This document shows, in pieces, positions 27,983 to 36,887 of a stretch of 64,000 nt of DNA. The first letter of the stretch is position 1, and every line of letters begins with the position of its first letter. The stretch comes from Thiobacillus sp. GTDB lineage: Bacteria > Pseudomonadota > Gammaproteobacteria > Burkholderiales > Thiobacillaceae. A program made the translations under genes and the position numbers. Under the pieces are notes generated by a model, which saw only the letters and a list, made by a program, of their open reading frames with translations, was not told the DNA's origin and did no database searches. The stretch is taken from NCBI GenBank assembly GCA_019459055.1, contig JAIBEI010000050.1, positions 147,213 through 211,212 of the forward strand, read 5' to 3'.

Positions 27983-28476
27983 TGGGCAACCCCAGCCATC
28001 TCTTCTGCGCTGGCCTCGCTTGTCGTCCGGGCGGCCAGCTTGTGCTTGTAATGCGCCGTTTCAGCGTTCAGCGGATGCATCGACATCGGGCCTTGCGGCT
28101 TGGTGGAATGGCATTCGAAGCAATCGATCTTCACCGCGGCATAGCTGTGGCAACTCACGCAAAAATCATCCTTGGCGGCGGCAACGCTGCCCGTCTTTTC
28201 GCTGGCGTGGCACTCGATGCATTCCTTGAGGCTGTGCTTCTTGGTGCGGACGCCTTCGATCACGGTTTTGTCGCGCTGATGGTTCAACAACTTCATGTGG
28301 TTGCGCCGCATGAAGTCGGTATCTTCCACGCACTGCTCACCCTTGACGGCCTTGGTGATTACCGGCTTGGGGGCACCGTTGGCCTGGGCCGGAGCGTCCG
28401 CCCCGGCCCAGGCCAGGGCAGCCGTCGTCAGCACGACCGCACCCAGCGCCAGGAGGCTTTTTATTTTGCCTGCCAC
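27979..28476 (-). CDS. dsrJ: DsrJ, triheme cytochrome c
   Basis: 165 aa with an N-terminal signal sequence or anchor (about residues 8-25). Three CxxCH heme sites are seen: CIECH (86-90), CVSCH (106-110) and CFECH (119-123). A fourth cysteine in EQCVED (Cys49) fits the residue that acts as an unusual His/Cys heme ligand in A. vinosum DsrJ. The protein is the periplasmic cytochrome of DsrMKJOP and may take part in sulfur chemistry or electron release. Flanking genes overlap or nearly touch (dsrL stop 3 bp away, dsrO overlapping). Confidence 0.94.
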   Translation of the reverse strand: MAGKIKSLLALGAVVLTTAALAWAGADAPAQANGAPKPVITKAVKGEQCVEDTDFMRRNHMKLLNHQRDKTVIEGVRTKKHSLKECIECHASEKTGSVAAAKDDFCVSCHSYAAVKIDCFECHSTKPQGPMSMHPLNAETAHYKHKLAARTTSEASAEEMAGVAQ

Positions 28477-28478
28477 GC

Positions 28479-30440
28479 TTAGTCACCCATACCCATGATG
28501 ATGTAACCGGTGGGGCAGACATCGGCACAAATGTGGCAGCCGATGCACTTGCCGTAGTCGGTGTCGACGTAACGACCAACGGTCGGGTTGTCTTTCTTCT
28601 TCACCTTGAACACGGCACCCTGCGGGCAATAGACCACGCAGTTATCGCATTCGAAGCACTGGCCGCAGGACATGCAGCGCTTGGCTTCGTCGACGATGTC
28701 CTTTTCGGACAACGCACGCAGGCGCTCTTCGAAGTTGCCCAGTGCGCCTTCCTTGTCCAGCGTGATCACTCCACGAACATGACGCTGCACGTTGGGGAAA
28801 TGCCCCAGGAACAGGTCGTTGTGCGGGATGATGTGACGCGCCGAACGGTCATCGAAGTTGTGCAGGATGTCCTTGCGATCGGACGTGCCCCAGATCCCGC
28901 CATGCAGGTCTTCGCTGTATTCGTGCCCGGTTTCGAGCCACTTGCGGATTTCATCGAAGTGGTGAACGTCCACTTTCGGACGCTTGTCGAGTTCCTTGCC
29001 CTTGAGGAAAGCGTCGATGCCGTCAACTGCAATGGATGCGTGACCGATCGCGGTGGTCAGCAGGTGCGGGCGCAGCACGTCGCCGCCGACAAAGATGTGT
29101 TCCTTGCCGGGGAAGCGATAGTTCTTGTCGACCTTCATCAGGCCGTTGTTGTTGTTGAATTGCTCAAGGCCGGTGAAGTCGACGCCCTGGCCGATGGCTG
29201 AGACGATCAGGTCGGCCGGCAGGTCGCGCTCGGTGCCTTCGACAATCTTGGTTTCCTTGCCTTCCATCACGAAGTCGGCGACGCGCAACGCCGTTGCACG
29301 GCCCTTTTCGTCGACGACCACGCCCACCGGGGTCACGCCGCCGATGATTTCGATGCCTTCCTGCATCGCCTGCTCGACTTCGTGCTTGTTGGCGGCCATC
29401 TTGTCGATGGTGGAGCGCGACACCAGCACCACCTCGGCACCGCCGCGGGCGGAGATGGCGGCGACATCATGGGCCATGTGGCCGGCGATGACGGCTTCCG
29501 GACGATCATCCGCAGTGCCCGACTTGGTGACATTGCCCAGACGACGGGCAACGGTCGCAACGTCGATCGAGGTATCGCCGCCGCCGATGACCACCACGCG
29601 GTTGCCGACGTGCTGCAGACGGCCTTCGTTGAAGGCGCGCAGGAACGCCACGGCGGTCACGCAGTTGGGCGCTTCGGCGCCGGGCACCGGCAGCGGACGG
29701 CCAGCCTGGGCGCCCATCGCCATGAAGATGGCGTCGAATTCCTTCTCGATTTCGTCGAAGGTCACGTCGGAACCGATGCGGGTCTTCAGGCGGGTTTCGA
29801 CACCCAAGTCGATGATGCGCTTGATTTCGGCATCGAGCATTTCGCGCGGGGTGCGGAAACCGGGAATGCCGTAACGCATCATGCCGCCGAGCTCTTCATG
29901 CTCGTCGAAAATGGTCACGCCATGGCCACGCAGGCGCAGCTGATAGGCGGCAGCCAGACCGGCTGGGCCGGCACCGATCACGGCGACCTTCTTGCCGGAT
30001 TCGGCAGCCGTGGAAGTGTAGGCCATGCTGTTTTCAATGCCCCAGTCGCCGATGAAGTGCTCGACCGAGTTGATGCCGACATGGTCTTCGACCATGTTGC
30101 GGTTGCAGCCGGATTCGCACGGCGCAGGACAGACGCGGCCCATCACGGCCGGGAAGGGGTTGGCTTCCGTCACGCGGCGGAAAGCGTATTCCTGCCAGGT
30201 CATGCCTGCGGGCGGCTTCTCGATGCCGCGCGCGATGTTGAGGTAACCACGGATGTCTTCACCGGCCGGGCAGGAGCCCTGGCAGGGCGGCGTGGAAAGC
30301 ATGTACTCCGGGCATTTGTGCGTCCAGCCCGCCTGAAAAATCATGTCCTGGGCAGAGCGAATGTCACCCAGTGATTCGCCATCCTTATAACGACGCCATG
30401 TAACGCCTTCGGTTTTTGCTTTGCTCGTCGTGACAGCCAT
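28479..30440 (-). CDS. dsrL: DsrL, iron-sulfur flavoprotein NAD(P)H oxidoreductase
   Basis: 653 aa, close to A. vinosum DsrL (655 aa). An N-terminal Fe-S domain like the glutamate synthase small subunit (CPEYMLSTPPCQGSCPAG) precedes an FAD site ([17 protein letters not shown]), an NAD(P) site (VVVIGGGDTSIDVATVARR) and a C-terminal di-cluster ferredoxin domain (CMSCGQCFECDNC, CIGCHICADVCP). DsrL associates with DsrAB and passes electrons from sulfur oxidation to NAD+; its presence together with DsrEFH marks the oxidative dsr type. ATG 30440 is preceded by AGGAGA; an ATG 15 codons upstream lacks such a site. Confidence 0.94.
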   Translation of the reverse strand: MAVTTSKAKTEGVTWRRYKDGESLGDIRSAQDMIFQAGWTHKCPEYMLSTPPCQGSCPAGEDIRGYLNIARGIEKPPAGMTWQEYAFRRVTEANPFPAVMGRVCPAPCESGCNRNMVEDHVGINSVEHFIGDWGIENSMAYTSTAAESGKKVAVIGAGPAGLAAAYQLRLRGHGVTIFDEHEELGGMMRYGIPGFRTPREMLDAEIKRIIDLGVETRLKTRIGSDVTFDEIEKEFDAIFMAMGAQAGRPLPVPGAEAPNCVTAVAFLRAFNEGRLQHVGNRVVVIGGGDTSIDVATVARRLGNVTKSGTADDRPEAVIAGHMAHDVAAISARGGAEVVLVSRSTIDKMAANKHEVEQAMQEGIEIIGGVTPVGVVVDEKGRATALRVADFVMEGKETKIVEGTERDLPADLIVSAIGQGVDFTGLEQFNNNNGLMKVDKNYRFPGKEHIFVGGDVLRPHLLTTAIGHASIAVDGIDAFLKGKELDKRPKVDVHHFDEIRKWLETGHEYSEDLHGGIWGTSDRKDILHNFDDRSARHIIPHNDLFLGHFPNVQRHVRGVITLDKEGALGNFEERLRALSEKDIVDEAKRCMSCGQCFECDNCVVYCPQGAVFKVKKKDNPTVGRYVDTDYGKCIGCHICADVCPTGYIIMGMGD

Positions 30441-30499
30441 GGTGGTTCTCCTAATGTCTGTGTAACTAAAATAGATAAAACGCAATCAACCAGCCGACT

Positions 30500-32023
30500 T
30501 CAGTCCAGTTTGATCGCCTTGCTAACCAATTGATGCACTCCGCCCACCATGCTCATGTCGAAGCCATACTTGGGCAATACTTTGGTGAACTGCGCCTTGC
30601 AGATGGCGCAGATCATGGCCATGAAATTGACCTGGTGTTCCTTGACCACATTGTTCAGCGCGGTGGCGCGCGGCAATGCGCCCTTGACCCGGACTTCCAT
30701 CAGGTCGTCGGTCAGCAGGCCGCCGCCGCCGCCGCAGCAGAAGGTGGACTCGCCGATGGTTTCGTCCGCCATGTCGTGGAAATTGTTCACCACCGACTTG
30801 ATCAATTCGCGCGGAATGGTGAACTGGCCGCCGGGCTCCGTACCCATGCGCGACGCCCGCGCCACGTTGCACGAGTCGTGATAGGTCACGACCAGATTGT
30901 CGTTGGCGGACGGGTCGACCTTGATCTTGCCAGACTTGATCAGATCGTTGGTCAGTTCGCAAATGTGCTGCGGCTGCGGATAGGCCGGATCGAGCTGCTT
31001 TTGCAGTTCGATCGAGAACGGATCGTTGCCGCCGTATCCGATTCCCGTCAGCGTGTTCCAGAAGCTGTAGGCAACACGCCAGGCGTGGCCGCATTCGCCG
31101 ACCACGATGCGCTTGACGCCGAGTTCGAGCGCGGCATCGCGAATCCGCATGGCGACCTTGCGCATGCTTTCGTAGTTGCCGTTGAACAGGCCGAAGTTGC
31201 CGGCCTCCGAAGCGTGGGTGGACAGGGTCCAGTTGATGCCGGCAGCGTGAAACACCTTGGCGTAGCCGATCAAGGACTCGACGTGCGGCTCGGAGAAGAA
31301 GTCCGCCGACGGCGTGACCAGCAGCACTTCCGCGCCTTTCACATCAAGCGGCATTTTCACCGCCACGCCGGTGTCGGCCTCGATATCTTCTTCCAGGCCC
31401 TCCAGGGTGTCTTCCAGCGCGGGGCCGGGCAGACCGAGGTTGTTACCGATCCTGTGGACCTTGGTCAGAATCTCGTTCGAATACTTCTGCCCCATGCCGA
31501 CATGGTTGAGGATTTCACGACCGGCCATGGTGATTTCAGCGGTGTCGATGCCGTATGGGCAAAACACCGAGCAACGACGGCATTCCGAACACTGATAATA
31601 ATAGCTGTACCAGTCGTCGAGGATTTCCTTGGTCAGATCCTTGGCGCCCACCAGCTTGGGGAACAACTTGCCCGCCGTGGTGAAGTAGCGGCGATAGACC
31701 TGGCGCATCAGATCCTGGCGCGCCACCGGCATGTTCTTGGGGTCGGATGTGCCCAGGTAATAATGACATTTGTCCGTGCACGCTCCGCAGTGCACGCAGG
31801 CATCCATGAACACTTTCAGCGAACGGTACTTGCCCAGCAGGTCGCCCATCTTGTCGAGGGCACGCTCTTTCCAGTCCTCACCCAGTTCATGCGGGTAGCC
31901 CATGGAGTCCTGGACCGGCTTGGCCGCCGGGAAGGTCTTGGCATGCGCCATCGCACCTTCCCGCAGCTTGGGAACTTCGATGTCGTCCTTGATTACCGGA
32001 ATGTCAAATTCAGCAGCAGCCAC
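30500..32023 (-). CDS. dsrK: DsrK, HdrD-like iron-sulfur subunit
   Basis: 507 aa. Two ferredoxin-type clusters (CVHCGACTDKCHYYLG and CSECRRCSVFCPYG) are followed by CCG-type cysteine motifs including HDSCNVARASRMG and CCGGGGGLLTDD, which in HdrB/HdrD bind the special non-cubane cluster. DsrK is the cytoplasmic catalytic subunit of DsrMKJOP and the proposed redox partner of the DsrC trisulfide/disulfide. It is encoded 50 bp after dsrM and 59 bp before the dsrL start. No signal peptide, as expected. Confidence 0.95.
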   Translation of the reverse strand: MAAAEFDIPVIKDDIEVPKLREGAMAHAKTFPAAKPVQDSMGYPHELGEDWKERALDKMGDLLGKYRSLKVFMDACVHCGACTDKCHYYLGTSDPKNMPVARQDLMRQVYRRYFTTAGKLFPKLVGAKDLTKEILDDWYSYYYQCSECRRCSVFCPYGIDTAEITMAGREILNHVGMGQKYSNEILTKVHRIGNNLGLPGPALEDTLEGLEEDIEADTGVAVKMPLDVKGAEVLLVTPSADFFSEPHVESLIGYAKVFHAAGINWTLSTHASEAGNFGLFNGNYESMRKVAMRIRDAALELGVKRIVVGECGHAWRVAYSFWNTLTGIGYGGNDPFSIELQKQLDPAYPQPQHICELTNDLIKSGKIKVDPSANDNLVVTYHDSCNVARASRMGTEPGGQFTIPRELIKSVVNNFHDMADETIGESTFCCGGGGGLLTDDLMEVRVKGALPRATALNNVVKEHQVNFMAMICAICKAQFTKVLPKYGFDMSMVGGVHQLVSKAIKLD

Positions 32024-32073
32024 TTGAGGGTCCTTTGTCCGTACTTACGCGTTCGTCAATCGATGTCAACGAA

Positions 32074-32814
32074 TCAGTTTTTCTGTTCGAGCCGGGCCGC
32101 CCAAGCCGCCAGATGGCGATGCTCGCGCGGATTGTCCGCCTGGTTGCGGGTCGGGCTGAAGAAGAGGCCCGGCGCATGAAGCAGCTTGCTGATCGGGAAG
32201 ATCGCCATCAGCAGCGCCACCATGGCAAGGTGGGCCAGCAGGATCGGATCCTGCGGCACCGGCTGCAGGTCGAGATACATCAGACCCATGAAGAAGGCCT
32301 TCAGCGCCACGATGTCGGTATGCACGACGAAGGTCATCAACATGCCCGACAGGCCGATGCCAATGAGCAGCACCAGCATCAGGTAGTCGGACGGGGTCGA
32401 AATGTAGCGCACCCGGTCGACCAGGAAACGGCGCGCCAGCAAGCCGGTCAGGCCGATCACCATCATGATGCTGGCGTATTTTCCGAACGGCTGCATGATG
32501 TCGACCCAGAACCAGACCGGCTCGGTGAAATAGCGCAGGTGGCGCACCAGCACCAGGAACAGTCCCAGGTGGAACAGCCAGCCGAATACCCAGATCCACT
32601 TGTTGGATTTGAATAGCGATTCGAACAGCACCACTTCTTTCGCCATCCGGTACACGACACCCTTTTGCGTGGTCGGTGCGGGCGTGGTCGGGATCTTCAA
32701 CGGCGCGGGGGTGCGGCTATAATCAAAAATCTTGTAGCCCAGGCCCACCACCAGCAACAGGGTGGCGATGTAAAACATCCCGGCATAAATCATCGTCACA
32801 GTAGACAAACCCAT
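32074..32814 (-). CDS. dsrM: DsrM, NarI-like membrane cytochrome b
   Basis: 246 aa with about five or six membrane segments. Histidines suited to axial heme b ligation lie in WLFHLGLFLVLVRHL and near the C-terminus in LLAHLAMVALL. DsrM is the quinone-reactive cytochrome b of the DsrMK arm, related to NarI. It is separated from dsrC by 129 bp that include a perfect 8-bp hairpin, which may set the dsrC:dsrM transcript ratio. Confidence 0.94.
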   Translation of the reverse strand: MGLSTVTMIYAGMFYIATLLLVVGLGYKIFDYSRTPAPLKIPTTPAPTTQKGVVYRMAKEVVLFESLFKSNKWIWVFGWLFHLGLFLVLVRHLRYFTEPVWFWVDIMQPFGKYASIMMVIGLTGLLARRFLVDRVRYISTPSDYLMLVLLIGIGLSGMLMTFVVHTDIVALKAFFMGLMYLDLQPVPQDPILLAHLAMVALLMAIFPISKLLHAPGLFFSPTRNQADNPREHRHLAAWAARLEQKN

Positions 32815-32905
32815 CTCCCAACAACGTTATGTTTACGAATCAAACGCGAGCGCCGGCACAGCCTGGCAGCATTCGATTGGGAAACACAGCCTGAAAATCG
32901 GAGTC

Positions 32906-32924
32906 GCCCCGGAAACTCCGGGGC
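32906..32924 (-). terminator. Hairpin between dsrC and dsrM (attenuator or partial terminator)
   Basis: GCCCCGGA-AAC-TCCGGGGC, a perfect 8-bp stem immediately downstream of dsrC. On the transcribed strand only a short T run follows (GATTTTC about 10 bases later), so partial termination or 3'-end protection of a dsrC-ending mRNA is more likely than a full stop of the operon. Confidence 0.6.
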
Positions 32925-32943
32925 AACCCGATGGTGTTACAAC

Positions 32944-33279
32944 TTAAATACAGCCAGTCGGCTTGGGCAAGCCGGCGATTTTGCAAGCCTGCTTGGCGGG
33001 GCCGTAGGGGAACAACTCGTACAGGTACTTGTTGTTGCCTTTTTCAGGTCCGAGCTTTTTGCCGATGGCCTTGGTCAGAACGCGCACAGCGGGCGCGATC
33101 TGGTATTCGGCGTAGTACTCACGCAGGAAGTTGACAACTTCCCAGTGGCTGTCGGTCAGCTCGACTTTTTCTTCGACAGCCATGTATTTGGCAATGTCTT
33201 CGTTCCACTGCGACAGGTCGACCAGATAGCCTTCTTCGTCGACTTCGACTTCTTTTCCGGCGATGTTCACCATGGGCAT
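32944..33279 (-). CDS. dsrC: DsrC, sulfur-carrier protein with both redox cysteines
   Basis: 111 aa. The C-terminal arm ends AKQACKIAGLPKPTGCI, so the two conserved cysteines are present at residues 99 and 110, eleven apart. DsrC carries the sulfur atom as persulfide/trisulfide between DsrEFH, DsrAB and DsrK. ATG 33279 lies downstream of an A/T-rich leader with AAAGGAG about 8 bases ahead. It follows dsrH by 23 bp. A divergent paralogue without the last cysteine is encoded at 38168-38500. Confidence 0.96.
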   Translation of the reverse strand: MPMVNIAGKEVEVDEEGYLVDLSQWNEDIAKYMAVEEKVELTDSHWEVVNFLREYYAEYQIAPAVRVLTKAIGKKLGPEKGNNKYLYELFPYGPAKQACKIAGLPKPTGCI

Positions 33280-33302
33280 AGCAATACTCCTTTAATTAAA
33301 AG

Positions 33303-33608
33303 TTACAGCCAAGACTGACAGTTGCTGTGCTCTGCGACCAGATCCACAAAACCGCCGTAATCCACGACATTGACTCCGTCCAGCACGCGCCCGGCCATGC
33401 CGCGCGCCGCCAGATCAGGACCGAGTGCGTAAATCTTGAGGTCAGCCGCTGCTGCCTGGATTTTCGCTGCCGCCGCATTGCCGGTTGTCGCGGCGTACAC
33501 CGCGTCTTCGATCAGCAGTACAGCAGAACCTTTGGTGGCCATGCGCAGGCAGCTTTCCAGCGAGCCGCGATCCGTAGCCGATTTGTTCACAATATGCAGC
33601 ATATCCAT
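33303..33608 (-). CDS. dsrH: DsrH, sulfurtransferase complex subunit
   Basis: A 101-aa TusB-like protein, MDMLHIVNKSATDRGSLESCLRMA at the N-terminus and a C-terminal SNCQSWL. Together with DsrE and DsrF it forms the DsrE2F2H2 heterohexamer that hands sulfur to DsrC. The order dsrE-dsrF-dsrH with gaps of 9 and 4 bp supports the call. Cysteines at about 20 and 97 are visible; their function is not asserted. Confidence 0.92.
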   Translation of the reverse strand: MDMLHIVNKSATDRGSLESCLRMATKGSAVLLIEDAVYAATTGNAAAAKIQAAAADLKIYALGPDLAARGMAGRVLDGVNVVDYGGFVDLVAEHSNCQSWL

Positions 33609-33612
33609 CCCC

Positions 33613-34008
33613 TTAGAAGCTGATCACGACGTCTTGCTCAGCCATGAGATTTGCCATCTCATCGACGGCGAGCACCGTCACATCCACAATCAGGTCGTCC
33701 TCGGTCAAGCCACGCGCATCCATCGACGCCTGGTCGACATAGAGCTTCTCGATGTCGTAGCCTTCCAGCGCACGGTAGGTCTTGGAGAAATCCTTGACTT
33801 CGATGCCCTTGCTGTCGATGCCCTTCATCAACTGGTAGACACCGTCATCGGTGAACACCATGCTCACATCCTGATCGAAAGCAGCCGTAATCAGCACCAC
33901 TTCCAGCCCTTCCAGGGCGTACACGGTGCCATGCGGCGCCTTGCGGTTCAGGAACATGAATTTTTTGACGATGCCGGAGCCGTCTTCCATTTCATCCATA
34001 TCGCTCAT
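33613..34008 (-). CDS. dsrF: DsrF, sulfurtransferase complex subunit
   Basis: 131 aa, TusC-like alpha/beta protein starting MSDMDEMEDGSGIVKKFMFLNRKAPHG, with LEVVLITAAFDQDVSMVFTDDGVYQL. It contains no cysteine, consistent with a structural role in the DsrEFH complex. It lies between dsrE (9 bp) and dsrH (4 bp). Its presence with DsrE and DsrH is a marker of sulfur oxidisers as opposed to sulfate reducers. Confidence 0.93.
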   Translation of the reverse strand: MSDMDEMEDGSGIVKKFMFLNRKAPHGTVYALEGLEVVLITAAFDQDVSMVFTDDGVYQLMKGIDSKGIEVKDFSKTYRALEGYDIEKLYVDQASMDARGLTEDDLIVDVTVLAVDEMANLMAEQDVVISF

Positions 34009-34017
34009 CTCGTTTCC

Positions 34018-34377
34018 TTAATCTCCGAACGTCACGAGACGGTCGTACTGAATGCCCATCTCAACCAATTGACCCAGACCCGAGATGCGGAAGTTATCGC
34101 CCAGCACGCCGTCCGTGATGCCGCGACGCTGTGCAGCCGCCACGCAGACAACCAGATCCACGCCATGATCCGCAGCCAGCTTGGACCAGCGCGCACCGAC
34201 GTTGCGATCATCCTGCGGCGGGGTTGCGAGACGCGAAGCGTTATACACGCCATCGTGATAGAAAAAAACGCGCGGGACTTTGTAGCCCTTTTCAAGCGCA
34301 GCGCGCGCGAAAAGAAAGGCCGAGTCACTGGCTTGATGGCTGTAGGGCCCTTCGTTCACAAGAATACCGAATTGCAT
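34018..34377 (-). CDS. dsrE: DsrE, sulfurtransferase complex catalytic subunit
   Basis: 119 aa, TusD-like. The active-site cysteine is Cys78 in DLVVCVAAAQRRG, the same position as the sulfur-binding Cys78 described for A. vinosum DsrE. DsrE takes sulfane sulfur and passes it, within DsrEFH, to DsrC. It lies 72 bp downstream of dsrB, a gap with no strong hairpin. Confidence 0.94.
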   Translation of the reverse strand: MQFGILVNEGPYSHQASDSAFLFARAALEKGYKVPRVFFYHDGVYNASRLATPPQDDRNVGARWSKLAADHGVDLVVCVAAAQRRGITDGVLGDNFRISGLGQLVEMGIQYDRLVTFGD

Positions 34378-34449
34378 GTAACCACTCCGAAAAATCGATT
34401 CTTAAATCCAGATTAACCCCCGCAACCCTCGCGGAGGCAACCTGCTTGA

Positions 34450-35520
34450 TTAGAAGCGGATGTGAGCAGAAGCGTTCAGCGTTGAACGGCTGCCGCGCCA
34501 GTTATCAATGTGATACTTGGTGAAGGGCAGACCGGTCTTCTCGAAGAATGCGGGCCAGCCGATCCGATCGATCCAGTCATTCATGCGCTCCCAAGGCTTG
34601 CCGTCTTCCTTGTAGGTCATGAGGATCTTCTTGACCACCTCGGCGACTTCCGGCCAACGCGGCGCATTGTTCGGCAGGCCAGCAGCGACCAGCTTGTGGA
34701 AGGTCGGCTTGGAGCGGGCATTGGAGTTCTTGCCACCCACCCAGATCGCAATCTTGGAATGCACGGGATCGTTGATCTGCATTGGTGGGCAGGGCGGGAA
34801 GCAGGCGCCGCAACAGATGCACTTCTTCTCGTCGACTTCAAGCGAGGGCTTGCCATTCACCAGGGCGGGGCGGATCGCCGCCACCGGGCAGCGTGCCACG
34901 ACGGAGGGACGCTCACACACGTTGGCAACCAGATCATGGTTGATCTTCGGCGGCTTGGTGTGCTGCACGATGATGGCGAGGTCGGCCTGGCCGCCGCAGT
35001 TGATTTCGCAGCAGGAGGTGGACAGCTTGACGCGGTTGGGCATCTCGCACTTGACGAAGTCGTCGTACAGCTCGTCCATCAGCGCCTTGACCACGCCGGA
35101 AGCGTCGGTAGCAGGAATGTCGCAATGCAGGAAACCCTGGGTATGCGCAATCATGGAAATCGAGTTGGCGGTGCCACCGATGGGGTAGCCCTTGTCGTTG
35201 AGCGCCTTGATCAGCGGCTCGACCTTGGAGCCATCGGCCACCATGTACTCAATATTGGAACGCGCGGTGAAACGCACGAAGCCGTCAGCATACTGGTCGG
35301 CAATGTCGGCCAGTTCGCGGATGGTGTAGTGGTCCATCTGGCGCTGGGTGCCGGCCTTGACGGTCCAGATTTCGTCGCCAGACTCGGCGCGGTGATACAG
35401 GACACCCGGCTTCGGATGGTTGTGGAAAGCCCACTTACCATAGTTCTTCACCATCACGGGGTGCATGTAGGGCATCGGATCCGGTGCGCCGGACTCGATA
35501 GGCGGACGTAGTTCTGCCAT
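34450..35520 (-). CDS. dsrB: Dissimilatory sulfite reductase beta subunit (reverse type)
   Basis: 356 aa. It has the siroheme/4Fe-4S cysteine region STSCCEINCGGQADLAII and the second pair CERPSVVARCPVAAIRP, followed by an inserted ferredoxin domain KKCICCGACFPPCPPM. DsrB pairs with DsrA in the alpha2beta2 enzyme that oxidises DsrC-bound sulfur to sulfite in this oxidative pathway. The oxidative direction is inferred from the linked dsrEFH and dsrL. It lies 65 bp after dsrA with a small hairpin between. Confidence 0.96.
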   Translation of the reverse strand: MAELRPPIESGAPDPMPYMHPVMVKNYGKWAFHNHPKPGVLYHRAESGDEIWTVKAGTQRQMDHYTIRELADIADQYADGFVRFTARSNIEYMVADGSKVEPLIKALNDKGYPIGGTANSISMIAHTQGFLHCDIPATDASGVVKALMDELYDDFVKCEMPNRVKLSTSCCEINCGGQADLAIIVQHTKPPKINHDLVANVCERPSVVARCPVAAIRPALVNGKPSLEVDEKKCICCGACFPPCPPMQINDPVHSKIAIWVGGKNSNARSKPTFHKLVAAGLPNNAPRWPEVAEVVKKILMTYKEDGKPWERMNDWIDRIGWPAFFEKTGLPFTKYHIDNWRGSRSTLNASAHIRF

Positions 35521-35551
35521 GTTTTATCTCCAACTTGATTTATACACGGAT

Positions 35552-35567
35552 CCCGGCTCGCGCCGGG
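35552..35567 (-). other. Stem-loop in the dsrA-dsrB spacer
   Basis: CCCGGC-TCGC-GCCGGG, a perfect 6-bp GC stem with a 4-nt loop, in the 65-bp gap. It is too short for a terminator and lacks a T tract. It could mark an mRNA processing or stability site between the two subunit genes. Confidence 0.45.
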
Positions 35568-35585
35568 GCCCGGGGTAAGCAAAAA

Positions 35586-36887
35586 TTAGGCGGCTGACTG
35601 CTTGTTCTCGTTCCACTTCTCGACCTGCTCATCCCAGTCGTCGCCACGGAAGTACGGGTTGGCGCGCGGCTGGCTGATCATGTTGGGATCGACCGGAATA
35701 TCCAGGCCTTCCAGGAAGTTGGCCAGGCCGATACGCTCGATCATTTCGCCGGTGCGCTCGTGCTCCAGCGCGTTTTCCGCGAAGAAGTCGATGACATTGC
35801 GCGACAGCTCGTTCAGCTTTTCGAAGTCCTCGTCGGACTCCATCTTCATGAACGGAATCACCACGGTACCCATGGTCGCGCCGATCTTCAGAACGCTCTT
35901 GCCGCCCACCAGGATGGTGACGCCCTTGTCGTTGCCGGGCAGCAGGCCGCCAGGAATGACGTTCAGGCAATGCATGCAGCGCACGCAGTTCTTGTTGTCG
36001 ATGCACAGGGCATTGCCGTCGCCCAGCTTGGCAACCGACACGGTGTCGCTGGCGACAACCTTGTCAGCGGCAACCAGGGTGATGGCCTTGGTCGGGCACT
36101 TGCTGATCACGTCGTTGACGAGATCGGACATGCCGTGCGCCTTGTAATAATCCTGAACCTGCGCCTCGTTGACGCGGATGTTGTCGCGCCAGGTGCCGAT
36201 GGTGGCCATGTCGGAACGCTGGATGGCGTTGACGCAGTCGTTCGGGCAGCCGGAGAACTTGAACTTGAATTTGTACGGCAGGGACGGGCGGTGCATGTCG
36301 TCGATGTTGTTGTTGATGACGATACGCAGGGCCTTGGCTTCATCGAAGCAGGACATTTCGCAGCGGGCAGCGCCCACGCAGGACATCGAGGTGCGCAGAG
36401 CAGGGCCGGCGCCACCGAGGTCGAAGCCCATATCGTTGAACCTGTCGAAAGCCTTCTGGACATCCTCCGTCTTACAGCCCTGCAGCATGATGTCGCCGGA
36501 CTGGCCGTGGAACGCGATCATGCCCGAACCACCGGTCTCCATCCAGGCGTCGCACATCTCGCGCAGCAGGTTGGAGGTGTAATGCATGCCGGCCGGCGGC
36601 ATGATGCGCAGAGTATGGAACTCGGCCGCCTCGGGGAACAGCGGCTTGTGATTCTCGTCCTTCAGCTCGGTAAAGCGCGGAATGATGCCGCCGCCGTAAC
36701 CGAACACACCGACCGTACCGCCCTTCCAGTATCCCTTCATATGCTGGTAGGACGTTTCCAGCTGACCCATCAGGTCAACCATCATGTCGTTATCCTTGGC
36801 CAGACGCTTGAAGCCGGTCACGAAGCTGGGCCACGGGCCTTTCTCGAGCTCGTCCAGATTGGGCGTATCAATCATTTGCTTTGCCAT
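35586..36887 (-). CDS. dsrA: Dissimilatory sulfite reductase alpha subunit (reverse type)
   Basis: 433 aa. The siroheme-4Fe-4S binding cysteines are in SCVGAARCEMSCFDEAKAL and FSGCPNDCVNAIQRSD; a ferredoxin domain with CVRCMHCLNVIPG is inserted. DsrA is the catalytic partner of DsrB. It is the first gene of the operon; ATG 36887 is preceded by AGGAGAG. The operon runs dsrABEFHCMKLJOPNR-cysG in one direction with gaps up to 129 bp, and the promoter must lie in the 384-bp region shared with the divergent gene at 37272. Confidence 0.97.
   Translation of the reverse strand: MAKQMIDTPNLDELEKGPWPSFVTGFKRLAKDNDMMVDLMGQLETSYQHMKGYWKGGTVGVFGYGGGIIPRFTELKDENHKPLFPEAAEFHTLRIMPPAGMHYTSNLLREMCDAWMETGGSGMIAFHGQSGDIMLQGCKTEDVQKAFDRFNDMGFDLGGAGPALRTSMSCVGAARCEMSCFDEAKALRIVINNNIDDMHRPSLPYKFKFKFSGCPNDCVNAIQRSDMATIGTWRDNIRVNEAQVQDYYKAHGMSDLVNDVISKCPTKAITLVAADKVVASDTVSVAKLGDGNALCIDNKNCVRCMHCLNVIPGGLLPGNDKGVTILVGGKSVLKIGATMGTVVIPFMKMESDEDFEKLNELSRNVIDFFAENALEHERTGEMIERIGLANFLEGLDIPVDPNMISQPRANPYFRGDDWDEQVEKWNENKQSAA

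Noticed and set aside
30530..32179. A 549-codon plus-strand open frame opposite dsrK
   Set aside because: Translation is His/Gln/Arg/Val-rich without motifs; dsrK on the other strand has all expected cysteine motifs.
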